Positions 17,842-26,783 of a stretch of 64,000 bases of DNA are shown in pieces; position 1 is the first letter of the stretch; every line of letters starts with the position of its first letter. The notes beneath the pieces are model-generated. The model saw nothing but the letters and a program-made list of their open reading frames with translations. It was not told where the DNA came from and ran no database searches. This stretch comes from an uncultured Bacteroidales bacterium (GTDB lineage: Bacteria > Bacteroidota > Bacteroidia > Bacteroidales > P3), in assembly GCA_944320415.1 (NCBI GenBank), contig CALUHJ010000003.1:1-64000 (forward strand). The letters are read 5' to 3'. The translations under genes were made by a program, and so were the position numbers.

Positions 17842-18264
17842 CTAATTTTTAAATGTCTTCAACTGTATATTGACCGTTTTGGCAGTACCGGACAACACTA
17901 TCTTGGCTTTGTCAAATTTTGGTATGAATCCATCGTTTGAAGAGAAACCATAATCTTCTTTCGGTATGCCCAGGAAATTTGTGTCAAACTTGTTATTTTT
18001 GTTTTCATCATGACATGCAACTATCGCATACGTTCCATTTGGCACTTCAAGACTTATCTTTACATTCCCTTTTTTTGAAGGCATTGCTTTGTAATACTTT
18101 GGCATCTGTTTTCCCAATAACTGTTTTTCATTCTCACACACACCTACAACAATATTACCTTTATTGTTTTTTACTCCCATGACATTGATCGTTAGTTTTG
18201 TAGTCTGAGAATACAAAGAAACAAAAGACAAAAGCAAAACAATGATTAAACTAATCCTTCTCAT
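17842..18264 (-). CDS. DUF2141 domain secreted protein
   Basis: A 140-residue protein with a signal peptide (MRRISLIIVLLLSFVSLYSQ) and one DUF2141 domain. The signature YAIVACHDENKNNKFDTNFLGIPKEDYGFS is split across about residues 83-112 and looks like a calcium-binding, transthyretin-like beta-sandwich. Proteins of this family are periplasmic or outer-membrane associated and of unknown function. It shares a likely transcript with porQ (5-bp gap). Confidence 0.9.
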   Translation of the reverse strand: MRRISLIIVLLLSFVSLYSQTTKLTINVMGVKNNKGNIVVGVCENEKQLLGKQMPKYYKAMPSKKGNVKISLEVPNGTYAIVACHDENKNNKFDTNFLGIPKEDYGFSSNDGFIPKFDKAKIVLSGTAKTVNIQLKTFKN

Positions 18265-18323
18265 AATCGTATGAAAACATTCACTAATTTATAACTGCTA
18301 TTTTTGCTTTTTATTATACAAAA

Positions 18324-18356
18324 CGAGGAGGGACCGAAATACTTCCTCCCTCCTCG
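18324..18356 (-). terminator. Intrinsic terminator after the large T9SS substrate
   Basis: A GC-rich 10-bp perfect stem (18324-18333 with 18347-18356) has a 13-nt loop. On the minus strand it is followed by TTTTGT. It lies 33 bp beyond the stop codon of the 1067-residue secreted protein and upstream of the DUF2141 gene. Confidence 0.85.
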
Positions 18357-18388
18357 CTATCTTATTATGACTATTTTCCGTCAAAAGT

Positions 18389-21300
18389 TTACTGAACTAT
18401 CAACTTTGCAGTCTCAACAGAATTCGAAGTTAATATCTGAATCATATAAACTCCCTTGCTTAAAGAGTTCAGGTCTATGATTTGAGTATAACTTCCGGCA
18501 GACTGATTTCCTTTATCCATTGTTGATATAAGTCTTCCATTCATGTCAAATATGTTAAGAGTAACTCTTGAAGAAGACGAAAGCGTATAGTTCAAAGTAG
18601 TTCTGTTGTCAGCAGGATTAGGATACAATCTTATGGAAGTTTGACCGGCATTTTGCTTTACATCAGCCAAGCCAACCTCAGGAAGACCCTCTACAAGATT
18701 GTCCATGTTCATGAACAATCCCTTTCCATATGAAGCAGCATAAATTGCTCCAGGATATTTCGTAGCTTCAAAAACATTTTCCGTAACATTGTTAGACATA
18801 TATGTCTTAAACTGTATTTTTGGTCTGTTGGCAGTTTGTTGATACAAATCATAAATAGGAACATTAGGAATGTTATCCTCCTTAACCCAAACAACCTGAG
18901 ATGCCTTGTAGTTTTCAGTCTTGTAGATACCGTCATCACTTCCTATGTAAGCACATGAAGTATTATCCGGATTCATGCATTCTATCAATGAAGCAAATAC
19001 CGGTTTGGAGTTATTGTCTGTTAAAGGTATGTCTTCAAAAACAACATCATCTACAGGGGCCATTATATTCGTTGAACGCATTACGTTGGAAGTATTTGCA
19101 CTGTAATCAGAGAATGTTATTATTACGGAATTGTTGTCCTTCTTGTCAAAAACAATTGATGATATAGTTCTGTCAAATGTAGCCAAGGTATCGGTAGTTA
19201 CTCTGTCAACATCACCATTGGTACATTGAGATATGCTATAATCAATACTGTTTATACCCGAAATTCTCAAAAGTTTTGTCTGTCCCGGTGTACCTTGAGA
19301 CGCTTTCACGTCTATGGTTACAAGTAACGCGTCTCCGTCTGGAGAAGGTGCTAAAACATGGAAAGGTCTCGTCAAGGAAATCGTTGAATCATTTCCCCTG
19401 CATAACTTAGCCCAACCAATAATCTCAGGATAGTGCATTCCAGAAGTGTAAGTCTTTGTGAAGTTCATTATCTCAGGACAAACGAACGTTCCAATAGCTC
19501 CGGACAAATACAACCTCGTCTGTACAGGATCAACAACCAAAACCGAAGTATCCTGAGTAGGGAAAAAGTCCAAAACCATCTCACCACCCTTATCAACTTC
19601 ACCATACTGCTCTTTTGTAAATTCATAGAAAAAAGGATAACCCAAAGTATTGCTTTGAACAATAACAGAATCACCGTCATACAAATATACACCGGTTCTG
19701 TATGCTCTTGTCTTATCACCATTTCTCAATACAACAGTAGAATCCAATACCACATACACACTGTCTTTCGAAGTATCGTAAGCATCGAATGATTCCCAAT
19801 AAGCCATAGGCGTAACAAACGGAGCATTCGTAGCTCCAGAAACAACATTGGCATGCATCAACGTCAAAGGATTTGCTCCCGAGAATGTCCAGGTCTGGTC
19901 GTTGACAGTAGTATAATCGTTGCCGTCACTATAAGTTCTTGCAACAATCGTATTAGGACGTGACAAGACAAATGGCTTACGAACAGAAGGTGAGGTCATA
20001 TGTATGGCCGATGCCTCTACTGCGGTACCGGTTTGAGACTCTAACGTACTTGACAAATTGCTTATGATATAATTAGAATAACCGTCACTGTTTGGAGACC
20101 ATATGGTTTCAGCAGATTTCAACTCATCCTGAGAAGGAGTAGGTATATAACTTATAGCATTGCTCTGTCCGGCTGCAACTACAGAACCGTCCGCTGCTGC
20201 CGCAACATTGTAGTATTGCGAAGAGACAAGACCCTTGTTACGGAAATGCCATTGCGAAAACTGAGTAACAGGATCCGTTCCATACATGAAAACACCAGCA
20301 TCGGTTGCCAAATATATTCTCAATGAATCCTCTGCAGTCTGTGGATTTTCATCAAACAAAATACTGTGAATGTTAGGAGAAACATACATGCCGGAAGTGT
20401 ACGGCACCAAGTAAGAGGTCTGGCTTTCCCAATAATATATAGGAGAACTGTTTGCATCAAAACCTCTTTGCAATACGGCACTGGCTGCATATATATACTC
20501 TCTTTCTCCCAAATCATTGACAGCTATGCTCATAGAAGTATTCAAATCATATCCTGCATAGAAAGAACTTGGAGAAGCCTTTTCCCATACGATGTTTCCA
20601 GCCTGACAGTCAGCCGTTCTGTAAATGCTTCCGTCTATCGTATATCCGCCTTCACCCGTCATCTTGTAAGCATAAACAAAAGCAACCATCACATTAGGGT
20701 TCTTCACACCGAATGCAAGCTCTATTCTGTTGATCATGTCGTTTTCAGTATAATCTGAAATTACAGACTTGGAAAATATGTCGTTGAAAACCTCTTCATC
20801 ACCATCCGCCCTCATCGCTATTCTTGCCTCTGTTCCGTTCTTGTATGCAATGGCCACTTTTCCGTTTTTGGAAACCTTTATGTCGGTAACGTTGAACATA
20901 GTGCTTCCCCCTACAGAAGCTGCCGACCATGTAGCACCTCCGTCCTTGGAATACTTCAATCCTCCCATCTGTGTTGCAGCATATACTGTATTTCCTACAC
21001 ACAACATGTCGTTTACATATGTCCATTCGTGCATAAGGTCGTATAACGCAGGAGCAGTAGCCTCCAGACGATTCATTACCAGAGAAGTCGCATATTCATA
21101 TTTCTGTTCGTCGGTTGAAAAGGCGGCCGCCCATTCCTTGCCCTGCGCTCCAAGTTGCATCTTGTAAACACCTGTACCGGCAAGTCCCGTTTTCAAATGG
21201 CTGACACCTGTTGAATTTCCTTCCTCGGCATAAAATCCTTCACCGGTTCCCACATAAATGACACCCTCGTCATCCTGAGCGATGGAAGTAACCGCATAAC

Positions 21301-21592
21301 CGGTAGTCGCTCCCTCTCCCAAAGGTATTTCCCTCCAGTTAAGACCGTCGTTAACACTGACAAACAATCCGCCTCCTACTCCTCCGGCATACATGACACC
21401 ATCGTTGAACTTGTCAAAAATTATGGAACGAACACGTCCCGAAACATTGTTCGGTCCTATGGATGTCCAACCCTCCTTAACAGGGTTTTCCTCTTCTCCT
21501 TCCGTTCCAAAAACAGGAGAAGCATACGTCGGAACAAAGACTCCGACAAGAAAGAAAACTGCTAAACTCAAGAGTAACTTTCTACTTTTCAT
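18389..21592 (-). CDS. Large secreted beta-propeller protein with T9SS type A sorting domain
   Basis: The 1067-residue protein has a signal peptide (MKSRKLLLSLAVFFLVGVF). It has repeated BNR/sortilin-like propeller blades, for example VMYAGGVGGGLFVSVNDGLNW (about residue 70), GVIYVGTGEGFY and LKYSKDGGATWSAAS. The C-terminal 80 residues are a classic type A sorting domain: LYPNPADNRTTLNY, LNIFDMNGRLI, then SKGVYMIQI and TAKLIVQ. It should be exported by the T9SS and attached to the surface or released. The partner is unknown; related propellers act as adhesins or glycan binders. Confidence 0.9.
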   Translation of the reverse strand: MKSRKLLLSLAVFFLVGVFVPTYASPVFGTEGEEENPVKEGWTSIGPNNVSGRVRSIIFDKFNDGVMYAGGVGGGLFVSVNDGLNWREIPLGEGATTGYAVTSIAQDDEGVIYVGTGEGFYAEEGNSTGVSHLKTGLAGTGVYKMQLGAQGKEWAAAFSTDEQKYEYATSLVMNRLEATAPALYDLMHEWTYVNDMLCVGNTVYAATQMGGLKYSKDGGATWSAASVGGSTMFNVTDIKVSKNGKVAIAYKNGTEARIAMRADGDEEVFNDIFSKSVISDYTENDMINRIELAFGVKNPNVMVAFVYAYKMTGEGGYTIDGSIYRTADCQAGNIVWEKASPSSFYAGYDLNTSMSIAVNDLGEREYIYAASAVLQRGFDANSSPIYYWESQTSYLVPYTSGMYVSPNIHSILFDENPQTAEDSLRIYLATDAGVFMYGTDPVTQFSQWHFRNKGLVSSQYYNVAAAADGSVVAAGQSNAISYIPTPSQDELKSAETIWSPNSDGYSNYIISNLSSTLESQTGTAVEASAIHMTSPSVRKPFVLSRPNTIVARTYSDGNDYTTVNDQTWTFSGANPLTLMHANVVSGATNAPFVTPMAYWESFDAYDTSKDSVYVVLDSTVVLRNGDKTRAYRTGVYLYDGDSVIVQSNTLGYPFFYEFTKEQYGEVDKGGEMVLDFFPTQDTSVLVVDPVQTRLYLSGAIGTFVCPEIMNFTKTYTSGMHYPEIIGWAKLCRGNDSTISLTRPFHVLAPSPDGDALLVTIDVKASQGTPGQTKLLRISGINSIDYSISQCTNGDVDRVTTDTLATFDRTISSIVFDKKDNNSVIITFSDYSANTSNVMRSTNIMAPVDDVVFEDIPLTDNNSKPVFASLIECMNPDNTSCAYIGSDDGIYKTENYKASQVVWVKEDNIPNVPIYDLYQQTANRPKIQFKTYMSNNVTENVFEATKYPGAIYAASYGKGLFMNMDNLVEGLPEVGLADVKQNAGQTSIRLYPNPADNRTTLNYTLSSSSRVTLNIFDMNGRLISTMDKGNQSAGSYTQIIDLNSLSKGVYMIQILTSNSVETAKLIVQ

Positions 21593-21657
21593 AATCTTTC
21601 TACTTTATTTCTTACTTTTACTTTATATCTATTTTACGGCTGACGCCTTTAAGTCGG

Positions 21658-21689
21658 CAAAGGTATAAAAAAAACATCATACGGCAAAA
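21658..21689 (-). promoter_or_regulatory. Promoter of the large T9SS substrate gene
   Basis: On the minus strand TTTTG (21689-21685), a 19-bp spacer and TACCTTTG (21665-21658) give an excellent match to the Bacteroidota promoter. The leader to the ATG at 21592 would be about 60 nt. Array E begins about 60 bp further upstream. Confidence 0.75.
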
Positions 21690-21748
21690 TACCGCAAGAA
21701 AAAATCAAAAAAAACCACCCGTCACTCCAGTCCTGATTCCTGCAGATT

Positions 21749-21824
21749 CTTTTCAGAAGACATTTTTTTCTTTTCAGAAAAGATTTTTTTGTCTTCAGAA
21801 GACATTTCCACAGGATTTGATTCC
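21749..21824. repeat. 21-bp-period palindrome array, locus E
   Basis: The units are CTTTTCAGAAGAC (21749), CTTTTCAGAAAAG (21770), GTCTTCAGAAGAC (21791) and AGGATTTGATTCC (21812), exactly 21 bp apart. The spacers are ATTTTTTT, ATTTTTTT and ATTTCCAC. Units 2 and 3 are perfect odd palindromes with different arms. A weak unit may lie at 21728. The array sits in the 330-bp divergent region between the T9SS substrate and moxR. The rest of that region holds the minus-strand promoter and no gene; no clear plus-strand promoter for moxR is visible. Confidence 0.8.
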
Positions 21825-21922
21825 GTTGTCATCCCCCTGCATGACACGTATTCTTGAATGCGGAACATACTAAAAATTATGCGTTTTCGTTTAAGCAGAG
21901 AAAAAGAAAGTTTGTAGATATT

Positions 21923-22906
21923 ATGGATATAATAGAGTTGAACAAAAAGATAGAGCAGGAAAGTGCTTTTGTCGATACGATAAACTTCGAGATTTCCAAA
22001 GTGATTGTAGGACAGAAGAATATGGTTGAACGTCTTGTCATAGGGCTTTTGTCAAACGGACACATATTGCTTGAAGGTGTTCCGGGTTTGGCAAAGACCC
22101 AGGCGATAATGGCGCTTGCAAAAACCATAAATGCAAGATTCAGCCGCATACAGTTCACACCCGACCTGTTGCCTGCCGACATAATAGGAACGATGATATA
22201 TTCGCCCAAGGAGGAATCCTTTTTCGTAAAAAAGGGTCCGGTATTCTCCAATCTGATTCTGGCCGATGAAATAAACCGTGCCCCTGCCAAAGTACAGTCT
22301 GCCCTTTTGGAGGCGATGCAGGAAAGACAGGTGACAATCGGAGAAAACACCTACAGACTGGAAGAACCGTTTCTTGTACTTGCAACACAGAATCCGATAG
22401 AGCAGGAAGGTACTTACCCTTTGCCTGAAGCCCAGATGGACAGATTTATGATGAAGGTCGTCATAACATATCCGAACAAGGAAGAAGAGAAGGAAATACT
22501 CAGAGGTCAGATAGCTGCAACGAAAAAGGATATAACCCCAGTCATCAAGCCCGAAGACATAATGCATGCGAGGGAGGTGGTGAAAGAGGTTTACATAGAC
22601 TCGAAGATAGAGAACTATATTACCGACATAGTCTTTGCAACGCGTTTTCCTCAGGACTACGGCTTGAACAACATGAAACCTTTCATAAGCTACGGAGCAT
22701 CTCCGAGGGCTACGATAAATCTCGCGCTTGCGGCAAGAGGACTGGCGTTCATAAAGAGAAGAGGGTATGTCATTCCTGAAGACATAAGGGCAATATGTCT
22801 TGATGTTTTGCGTCACAGAATAGGTCTTACCTACGAAGCCGAGGCCGAAAACGTCAAGGCTGAAGACGTAATAACGGAAATAGTAAACAGAATCGACGTT
22901 CCATAA
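21923..22906 (+). CDS. MoxR family AAA+ ATPase
   Basis: The 327-residue AAA+ ATPase opens the aerotolerance operon. Walker A is GVPGLAKTQ, Walker B/DEXX is LADEINRAPAKVQSALLEAMQE, and sensor 1 is ATQNP followed by the Pro-rich EGTYPLPEAQMDRF. The frame is open upstream, but MDIIELNKKIEQ at 21923 gives the usual family length. MoxR proteins act with von Willebrand A proteins as chaperones that assemble or activate target complexes. DUF58 follows after 7 bp. Confidence 0.93.
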   Translation: MDIIELNKKIEQESAFVDTINFEISKVIVGQKNMVERLVIGLLSNGHILLEGVPGLAKTQAIMALAKTINARFSRIQFTPDLLPADIIGTMIYSPKEESFFVKKGPVFSNLILADEINRAPAKVQSALLEAMQERQVTIGENTYRLEEPFLVLATQNPIEQEGTYPLPEAQMDRFMMKVVITYPNKEEEKEILRGQIAATKKDITPVIKPEDIMHAREVVKEVYIDSKIENYITDIVFATRFPQDYGLNNMKPFISYGASPRATINLALAARGLAFIKRRGYVIPEDIRAICLDVLRHRIGLTYEAEAENVKAEDVITEIVNRIDVP

Positions 22907-22913
22907 ACTAGCG

Positions 22914-23774
22914 ATGACCACCGAGGATTTACTTAAAAAGGTTCACAGAATAGAGATAAAGGCTAAAAAGCTGTCACAGGAAGTTTTTGCCGGACAATAC
23001 CACAGTGCCTTCAAGGGAAGGGGCATGACGTTCAGTCAAGTGAGGGAATATATTTACGGTGACGACATAAGGAACATAGACTGGAACGTAACGGCCAGAA
23101 GCAATCACCCTTATGTAAAGGTTTACGAAGAGGAAAGGGAATTGACGGTGATGCTGTTGATAGACGTCAGCGGTTCGACCCTGTTCGGTTCCAGGAATGC
23201 ACTCAAGACCGAGGTCATTACGGAGATAGCTGCCGTTCTTTCCTTTTCGGCAATACACAACAACGACAAGGTTGGAGTGATCTTGTTTTCCGACAAGGTT
23301 GAGAAATACATTCCTCCCAAGAAAGGTTCCTCCCATATTCTCAGGATAATAAGGGAACTGTTGCAATACAGGCATGAGAGTTGTTCGACGGATTTTTCAA
23401 GCGGGCTTATCTTTCTGAACAATGTCATAAAGAAACGCTCCACCTGTTTTCTGATAACCGACTGTTTCGGCATATTTGATGACAGTCTGCAAATTGTCGC
23501 ACGCAAACACGACATGTGTGCCGTTTTGGTGAACGATGCCGGAGAGTACGAACTGCCGGAAATGGGAATTGTTCAGTTCAAAGACACGGAGACGGGAAAT
23601 ACCATGTGGATAGACACCGGCAACAGGGCAACACGCGAGACCTTTGCTGCCGAAAGAAGAAGAAAAGAAGAGGAAAACGTTTCCAAGTTGAAGAAATACG
23701 GTGTTGACACCGTCAAGGTTTTATGCGGAGAAGATTACATCAAACAATTGAGCAAATTGTTTGCTATGCGGTAA
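22914..23774 (+). CDS. DUF58 domain protein (vWA-like)
   Basis: A 286-residue cytoplasmic protein. The DUF58 core includes GRGMTFSQVREYIYGDDIRNIDWNVTARS (about residues 36-64), split by conserved charged residues. A von Willebrand A-like segment has a MIDAS motif D-x-S-x-S in LLIDVSGST. It is the standard partner of MoxR, which precedes it by 7 bp, and lies upstream of batA and batB. No membrane segment is visible. Confidence 0.93.
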   Translation: MTTEDLLKKVHRIEIKAKKLSQEVFAGQYHSAFKGRGMTFSQVREYIYGDDIRNIDWNVTARSNHPYVKVYEEERELTVMLLIDVSGSTLFGSRNALKTEVITEIAAVLSFSAIHNNDKVGVILFSDKVEKYIPPKKGSSHILRIIRELLQYRHESCSTDFSSGLIFLNNVIKKRSTCFLITDCFGIFDDSLQIVARKHDMCAVLVNDAGEYELPEMGIVQFKDTETGNTMWIDTGNRATRETFAAERRRKEEENVSKLKKYGVDTVKVLCGEDYIKQLSKLFAMR

Positions 23775-23784
23775 AAACTGAAAT

Positions 23785-24735
23785 ATGAAAGTAAAAATTG
23801 TTTCACTGGTTTTATTGTTTCTTGCAGGCTTGTCGCGGGTATCCGCTCAGGAAATAGAATGCATGACCGACAAAAGGGATTATATAGTCGGAGACAGGAT
23901 AGAGTTGTCTTTCAAAATACCTTTGCAAGAGGGAGATATTCAAGACGTTATTGTCGGAAGAGAGGATTCTGATACTTTAGAGCTTCAGCAGACAGTAATT
24001 GACACTATAGTGGAAAACGGAAAGAAATATCTGAATTACAGACAGTACTACATGAGTTTTGTAAACGGAGAACACTATTTGACGGGTTGTGTGAATATAA
24101 GGAGCTTCGGAAAAAACGGAGAAAAACTCTACAAGTTGTCACCTCTGACAATAACGGTGTCTGATTACCCTACAGACAGTACGAAAACAGAAATCAAAGA
24201 CATAAAAAACGTCCTTGACGAACCTTTTTCCTTCAAAGAGGTATTACCTGTCGTTTATATCATACTGATTGTCGTTGCCGTTGCATTGGCCGGTTGGTTT
24301 GCATTCCGGTATGCAAAAAACCACAGAAAGCCAAAGCCGAAAGATGTTCCGGTACAGAGAAAGGAATACGTTGCACCTCACATAAAGGCATTGAATGCCT
24401 TGGAAGAATTGAAGAAGGAAAGGCTTTGCGAACAGAAAATGCAAAAACGTCATTACAGCGAACTGACGGAAATTCTTTGGACGTATCTGCAGGAACGCTT
24501 TGCGATAAATGCGTGCGAGATGACCACGGAAGATATATTGAATGCCATGTCCCGTGAAAAGGATATAATGAAAGAAAGTGTCGATACCGCATGCAAGATT
24601 TTCAGAACGGCGGATTTGGTCAAGTTCGCCAAATATCATACGGACAGTTTCACCGATGAAGACACCATGTCACTTGCAAGGGATTTTGTAAATTCAACAA
24701 AACAGGAAGAGATCACAAATACAGTGCAACAATGA
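23785..24735 (+). CDS. Bat operon membrane protein (DUF4381-like)
   Basis: The 316-residue protein has a signal peptide (about residues 1-21, ending VSAQ), a periplasmic beta-domain (about 22-150) and one transmembrane helix (VLPVVYIILIVVAVALAGW, about 153-171). A basic cytoplasmic region of about 140 residues follows, with helices such as LEELKKERLCEQKMQKRHYSEL. This layout matches the membrane protein usually encoded between DUF58 and batA. Its stop overlaps the batA start by 4 bp (ATGA), implying translational coupling. Confidence 0.8.
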   Translation: MKVKIVSLVLLFLAGLSRVSAQEIECMTDKRDYIVGDRIELSFKIPLQEGDIQDVIVGREDSDTLELQQTVIDTIVENGKKYLNYRQYYMSFVNGEHYLTGCVNIRSFGKNGEKLYKLSPLTITVSDYPTDSTKTEIKDIKNVLDEPFSFKEVLPVVYIILIVVAVALAGWFAFRYAKNHRKPKPKDVPVQRKEYVAPHIKALNALEELKKERLCEQKMQKRHYSELTEILWTYLQERFAINACEMTTEDILNAMSREKDIMKESVDTACKIFRTADLVKFAKYHTDSFTDEDTMSLARDFVNSTKQEEITNTVQQ

Positions 24736-25724
24736 GTCAAATAAGTTTTCAATATCCTTATCTGTTATTATTACTGCTGACAATACCTCTGATGATTGTT
24801 TATCAGTGGTATTTCGACAAAAAAAGGAATACTCCTGTTCTGTATTCGGATCTTTCGCAGTTCAATGGAGCCAAGACCACCCTAAGAATAAGGTTGAGGA
24901 AACTGCCGGACTGGCTGCGCATGTTGGCTGTTGGTCTTTTGATTGTTGCGATAGCACGTCCCCAAACACATCTTTCCAAGGATGAAAGAAGCATAGAAGG
25001 CATAGATATCGTCCTTGTGCTTGATGTTTCAACCTCTATGCTGGCCGAAGACTTCAAACCGAACCGTTTGGAATCGGCCAAGGAAGTGGCGGAACGGTTC
25101 ATCAAGGGACGCAAAAGCGACAACATAGGAATAGTGGTATTTGCCGGTGAAGCCTATACGAAATGTCCTTCGACCATAGACCACAATATTCTGCTGGAAC
25201 TGCTTGCCGGAACAGAAAGCGGTCTGATAGAAGACGGTACTGCAATAGGAGACGGACTTGCAACGGCAGTAAACAGAATCAAGGACACGCAAACCAAAAG
25301 CAAGGTCATAATCCTGATAACCGACGGGGTGAACAACATGGGCGCAATAGACCCTCTGACCGCTGCAGACATAGCAAAGGAATACGGCATAAGGGTTTAC
25401 ACAATAGGTATAGGAAAAATGGGATATGCCCCCTACCCTTACCAGACACCTTTCGGAAAACAATATCAGAATGTGGAAGTAAAAATAGATGAACAACTGT
25501 TGAAACAAATAGCCTCCACAACAGGCGGAAAATACTTCCGTTCCACAAAAAAATCTTCTTTGGAAGAAATATTCAATGAAATAGACTCAATGGAAAAATC
25601 CAAGATAGACGTCTCATTTTACAAGCAGACAAAGGACGTAGGTCAAAAACTTATACTCCTTGTCATTGCAATATTGATTGTGGAAGTACTGTTGAGAAAA
25701 ACATATTTGAAAACCAATCCTTAA
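24732..25724 (+). CDS. batA: Aerotolerance protein BatA (vWA domain)
   Basis: A 330-residue inner-membrane protein with two N-terminal helices (about residues 8-24 and 58-75), a von Willebrand A domain (about 88-290) and a C-terminal helix (LILLVIAILIVEVLL). The MIDAS motif is intact: DVSTSMLAEDFKPNR, with later Thr and Asp. In Bacteroides fragilis and Leptospira the bat genes are linked to oxygen or oxidative-stress tolerance. The start overlaps the preceding gene and batB follows after 11 bp. Confidence 0.93.
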   Translation: MSQISFQYPYLLLLLLTIPLMIVYQWYFDKKRNTPVLYSDLSQFNGAKTTLRIRLRKLPDWLRMLAVGLLIVAIARPQTHLSKDERSIEGIDIVLVLDVSTSMLAEDFKPNRLESAKEVAERFIKGRKSDNIGIVVFAGEAYTKCPSTIDHNILLELLAGTESGLIEDGTAIGDGLATAVNRIKDTQTKSKVIILITDGVNNMGAIDPLTAADIAKEYGIRVYTIGIGKMGYAPYPYQTPFGKQYQNVEVKIDEQLLKQIASTTGGKYFRSTKKSSLEEIFNEIDSMEKSKIDVSFYKQTKDVGQKLILLVIAILIVEVLLRKTYLKTNP

Positions 25725-25735
25725 AACCCTAAGCA

Positions 25736-26773
25736 ATGTTACGTTTGGAACATCCTGATTTGTTGTATTTATGGATTCTAATACCTGTATTCTACCTGTT
25801 GTATTTTTTTCTGATGCGTGCGAAGAAAAAAACACTAGGACGATTTGCTTCCGCAAGAATGCAGGAATTCGTAATACCGGATCTGTCCATAGGCAAACAA
25901 TATCTTAAGTTCACATTATGGAATGCGGCTTTTTTCTTTCTGGTTCTGGCTGCGGCAAATCCGCAGATGGGTACTTCACTTGAAAAAAAAGAGCGTTCAG
26001 GCACCGATCTCATTGTATGTCTTGACGTTTCAAACAGCATGCTTGCCGAAGACATAAAACCGAACAGGATTACAAGAGCAAAACAAGCCCTCAACCAACT
26101 GGTCAATCAGCTTGAAGGAGACAGAATTGGCCTTGTGGTGTTTGCGGGTACATCGTTCGTCCAACTGCCTCTAACGGCCGACTATACGGCTGCAAAAACA
26201 TTCATAGACGTCATCGACACCAAAATGATACAGACACAAGGCACTGCCATAGGCGAAAGCCTGGAAAAGGCCTTCCTTGCATTCGGAGAAGAAGAACAGG
26301 AAAACCGCTCGCGCAGCATAATATTGATTTCGGACGGAGAGGACAATGAAGAGGACGCTTACGAAACAGCCTCTTCCATAGCGGACAAAGGCGTTGTGAT
26401 AAACACCATAGGACTGGGATTGAGCGAAGGCGCACCCATACCGATAGAAAACAACGGAACAAATGTACAATACAAAAGGGATCACAACGGCAACATAGTG
26501 GTGACAAAACTGAATGAAGAACTCCTGAAAAACATTGCAAAAAAAGGTAACGGCATATACATACGGGCCAATAACGCCTCCATAGGACTGGAAAGCATAC
26601 TGGCAAGAATAAATAAAATGGAGAAAAACGAATATGAAGCCGTTGCATACAAGAACTATGAAAACAAATTCCATGTCTTCGGCGCTATCGCATTGGTTTT
26701 GCTTTTACTGGAATACGTCATATTCGACAAGAGAAACAAGTACATAAACAGAAAATTTTTCTTTGGTAAATAA
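25736..26773 (+). CDS. batB: Aerotolerance protein BatB (vWA domain)
   Basis: The 345-residue paralogue of BatA has N-terminal membrane helices, a vWA domain with intact MIDAS (CLDVSNSMLAEDIKPNR) and a C-terminal helix (FGAIALVLLLLEYVIF). BatA and BatB are thought to form a membrane vWA platform acted on by MoxR. Codon use is striking: by my count about 22 of 30 isoleucine codons are ATA. batC starts 10 bp downstream. Confidence 0.93.
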   Translation: MLRLEHPDLLYLWILIPVFYLLYFFLMRAKKKTLGRFASARMQEFVIPDLSIGKQYLKFTLWNAAFFFLVLAAANPQMGTSLEKKERSGTDLIVCLDVSNSMLAEDIKPNRITRAKQALNQLVNQLEGDRIGLVVFAGTSFVQLPLTADYTAAKTFIDVIDTKMIQTQGTAIGESLEKAFLAFGEEEQENRSRSIILISDGEDNEEDAYETASSIADKGVVINTIGLGLSEGAPIPIENNGTNVQYKRDHNGNIVVTKLNEELLKNIAKKGNGIYIRANNASIGLESILARINKMEKNEYEAVAYKNYENKFHVFGAIALVLLLLEYVIFDKRNKYINRKFFFGK

Positions 26774-26783
26774 ATTTGCGACG

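Noticed and set aside
22052..22921. 289-codon open frame on the minus strand
   Set aside because: It is antisense to moxR, which has clear AAA+ motifs. The minus-strand product has no domain and an unnatural composition.
26763..26783. TTG start for batC overlapping batB
   Set aside because: The ATG at 26784 directly begins a lipoprotein signal with a good lipobox. The longer start would put charged residues ahead of it.
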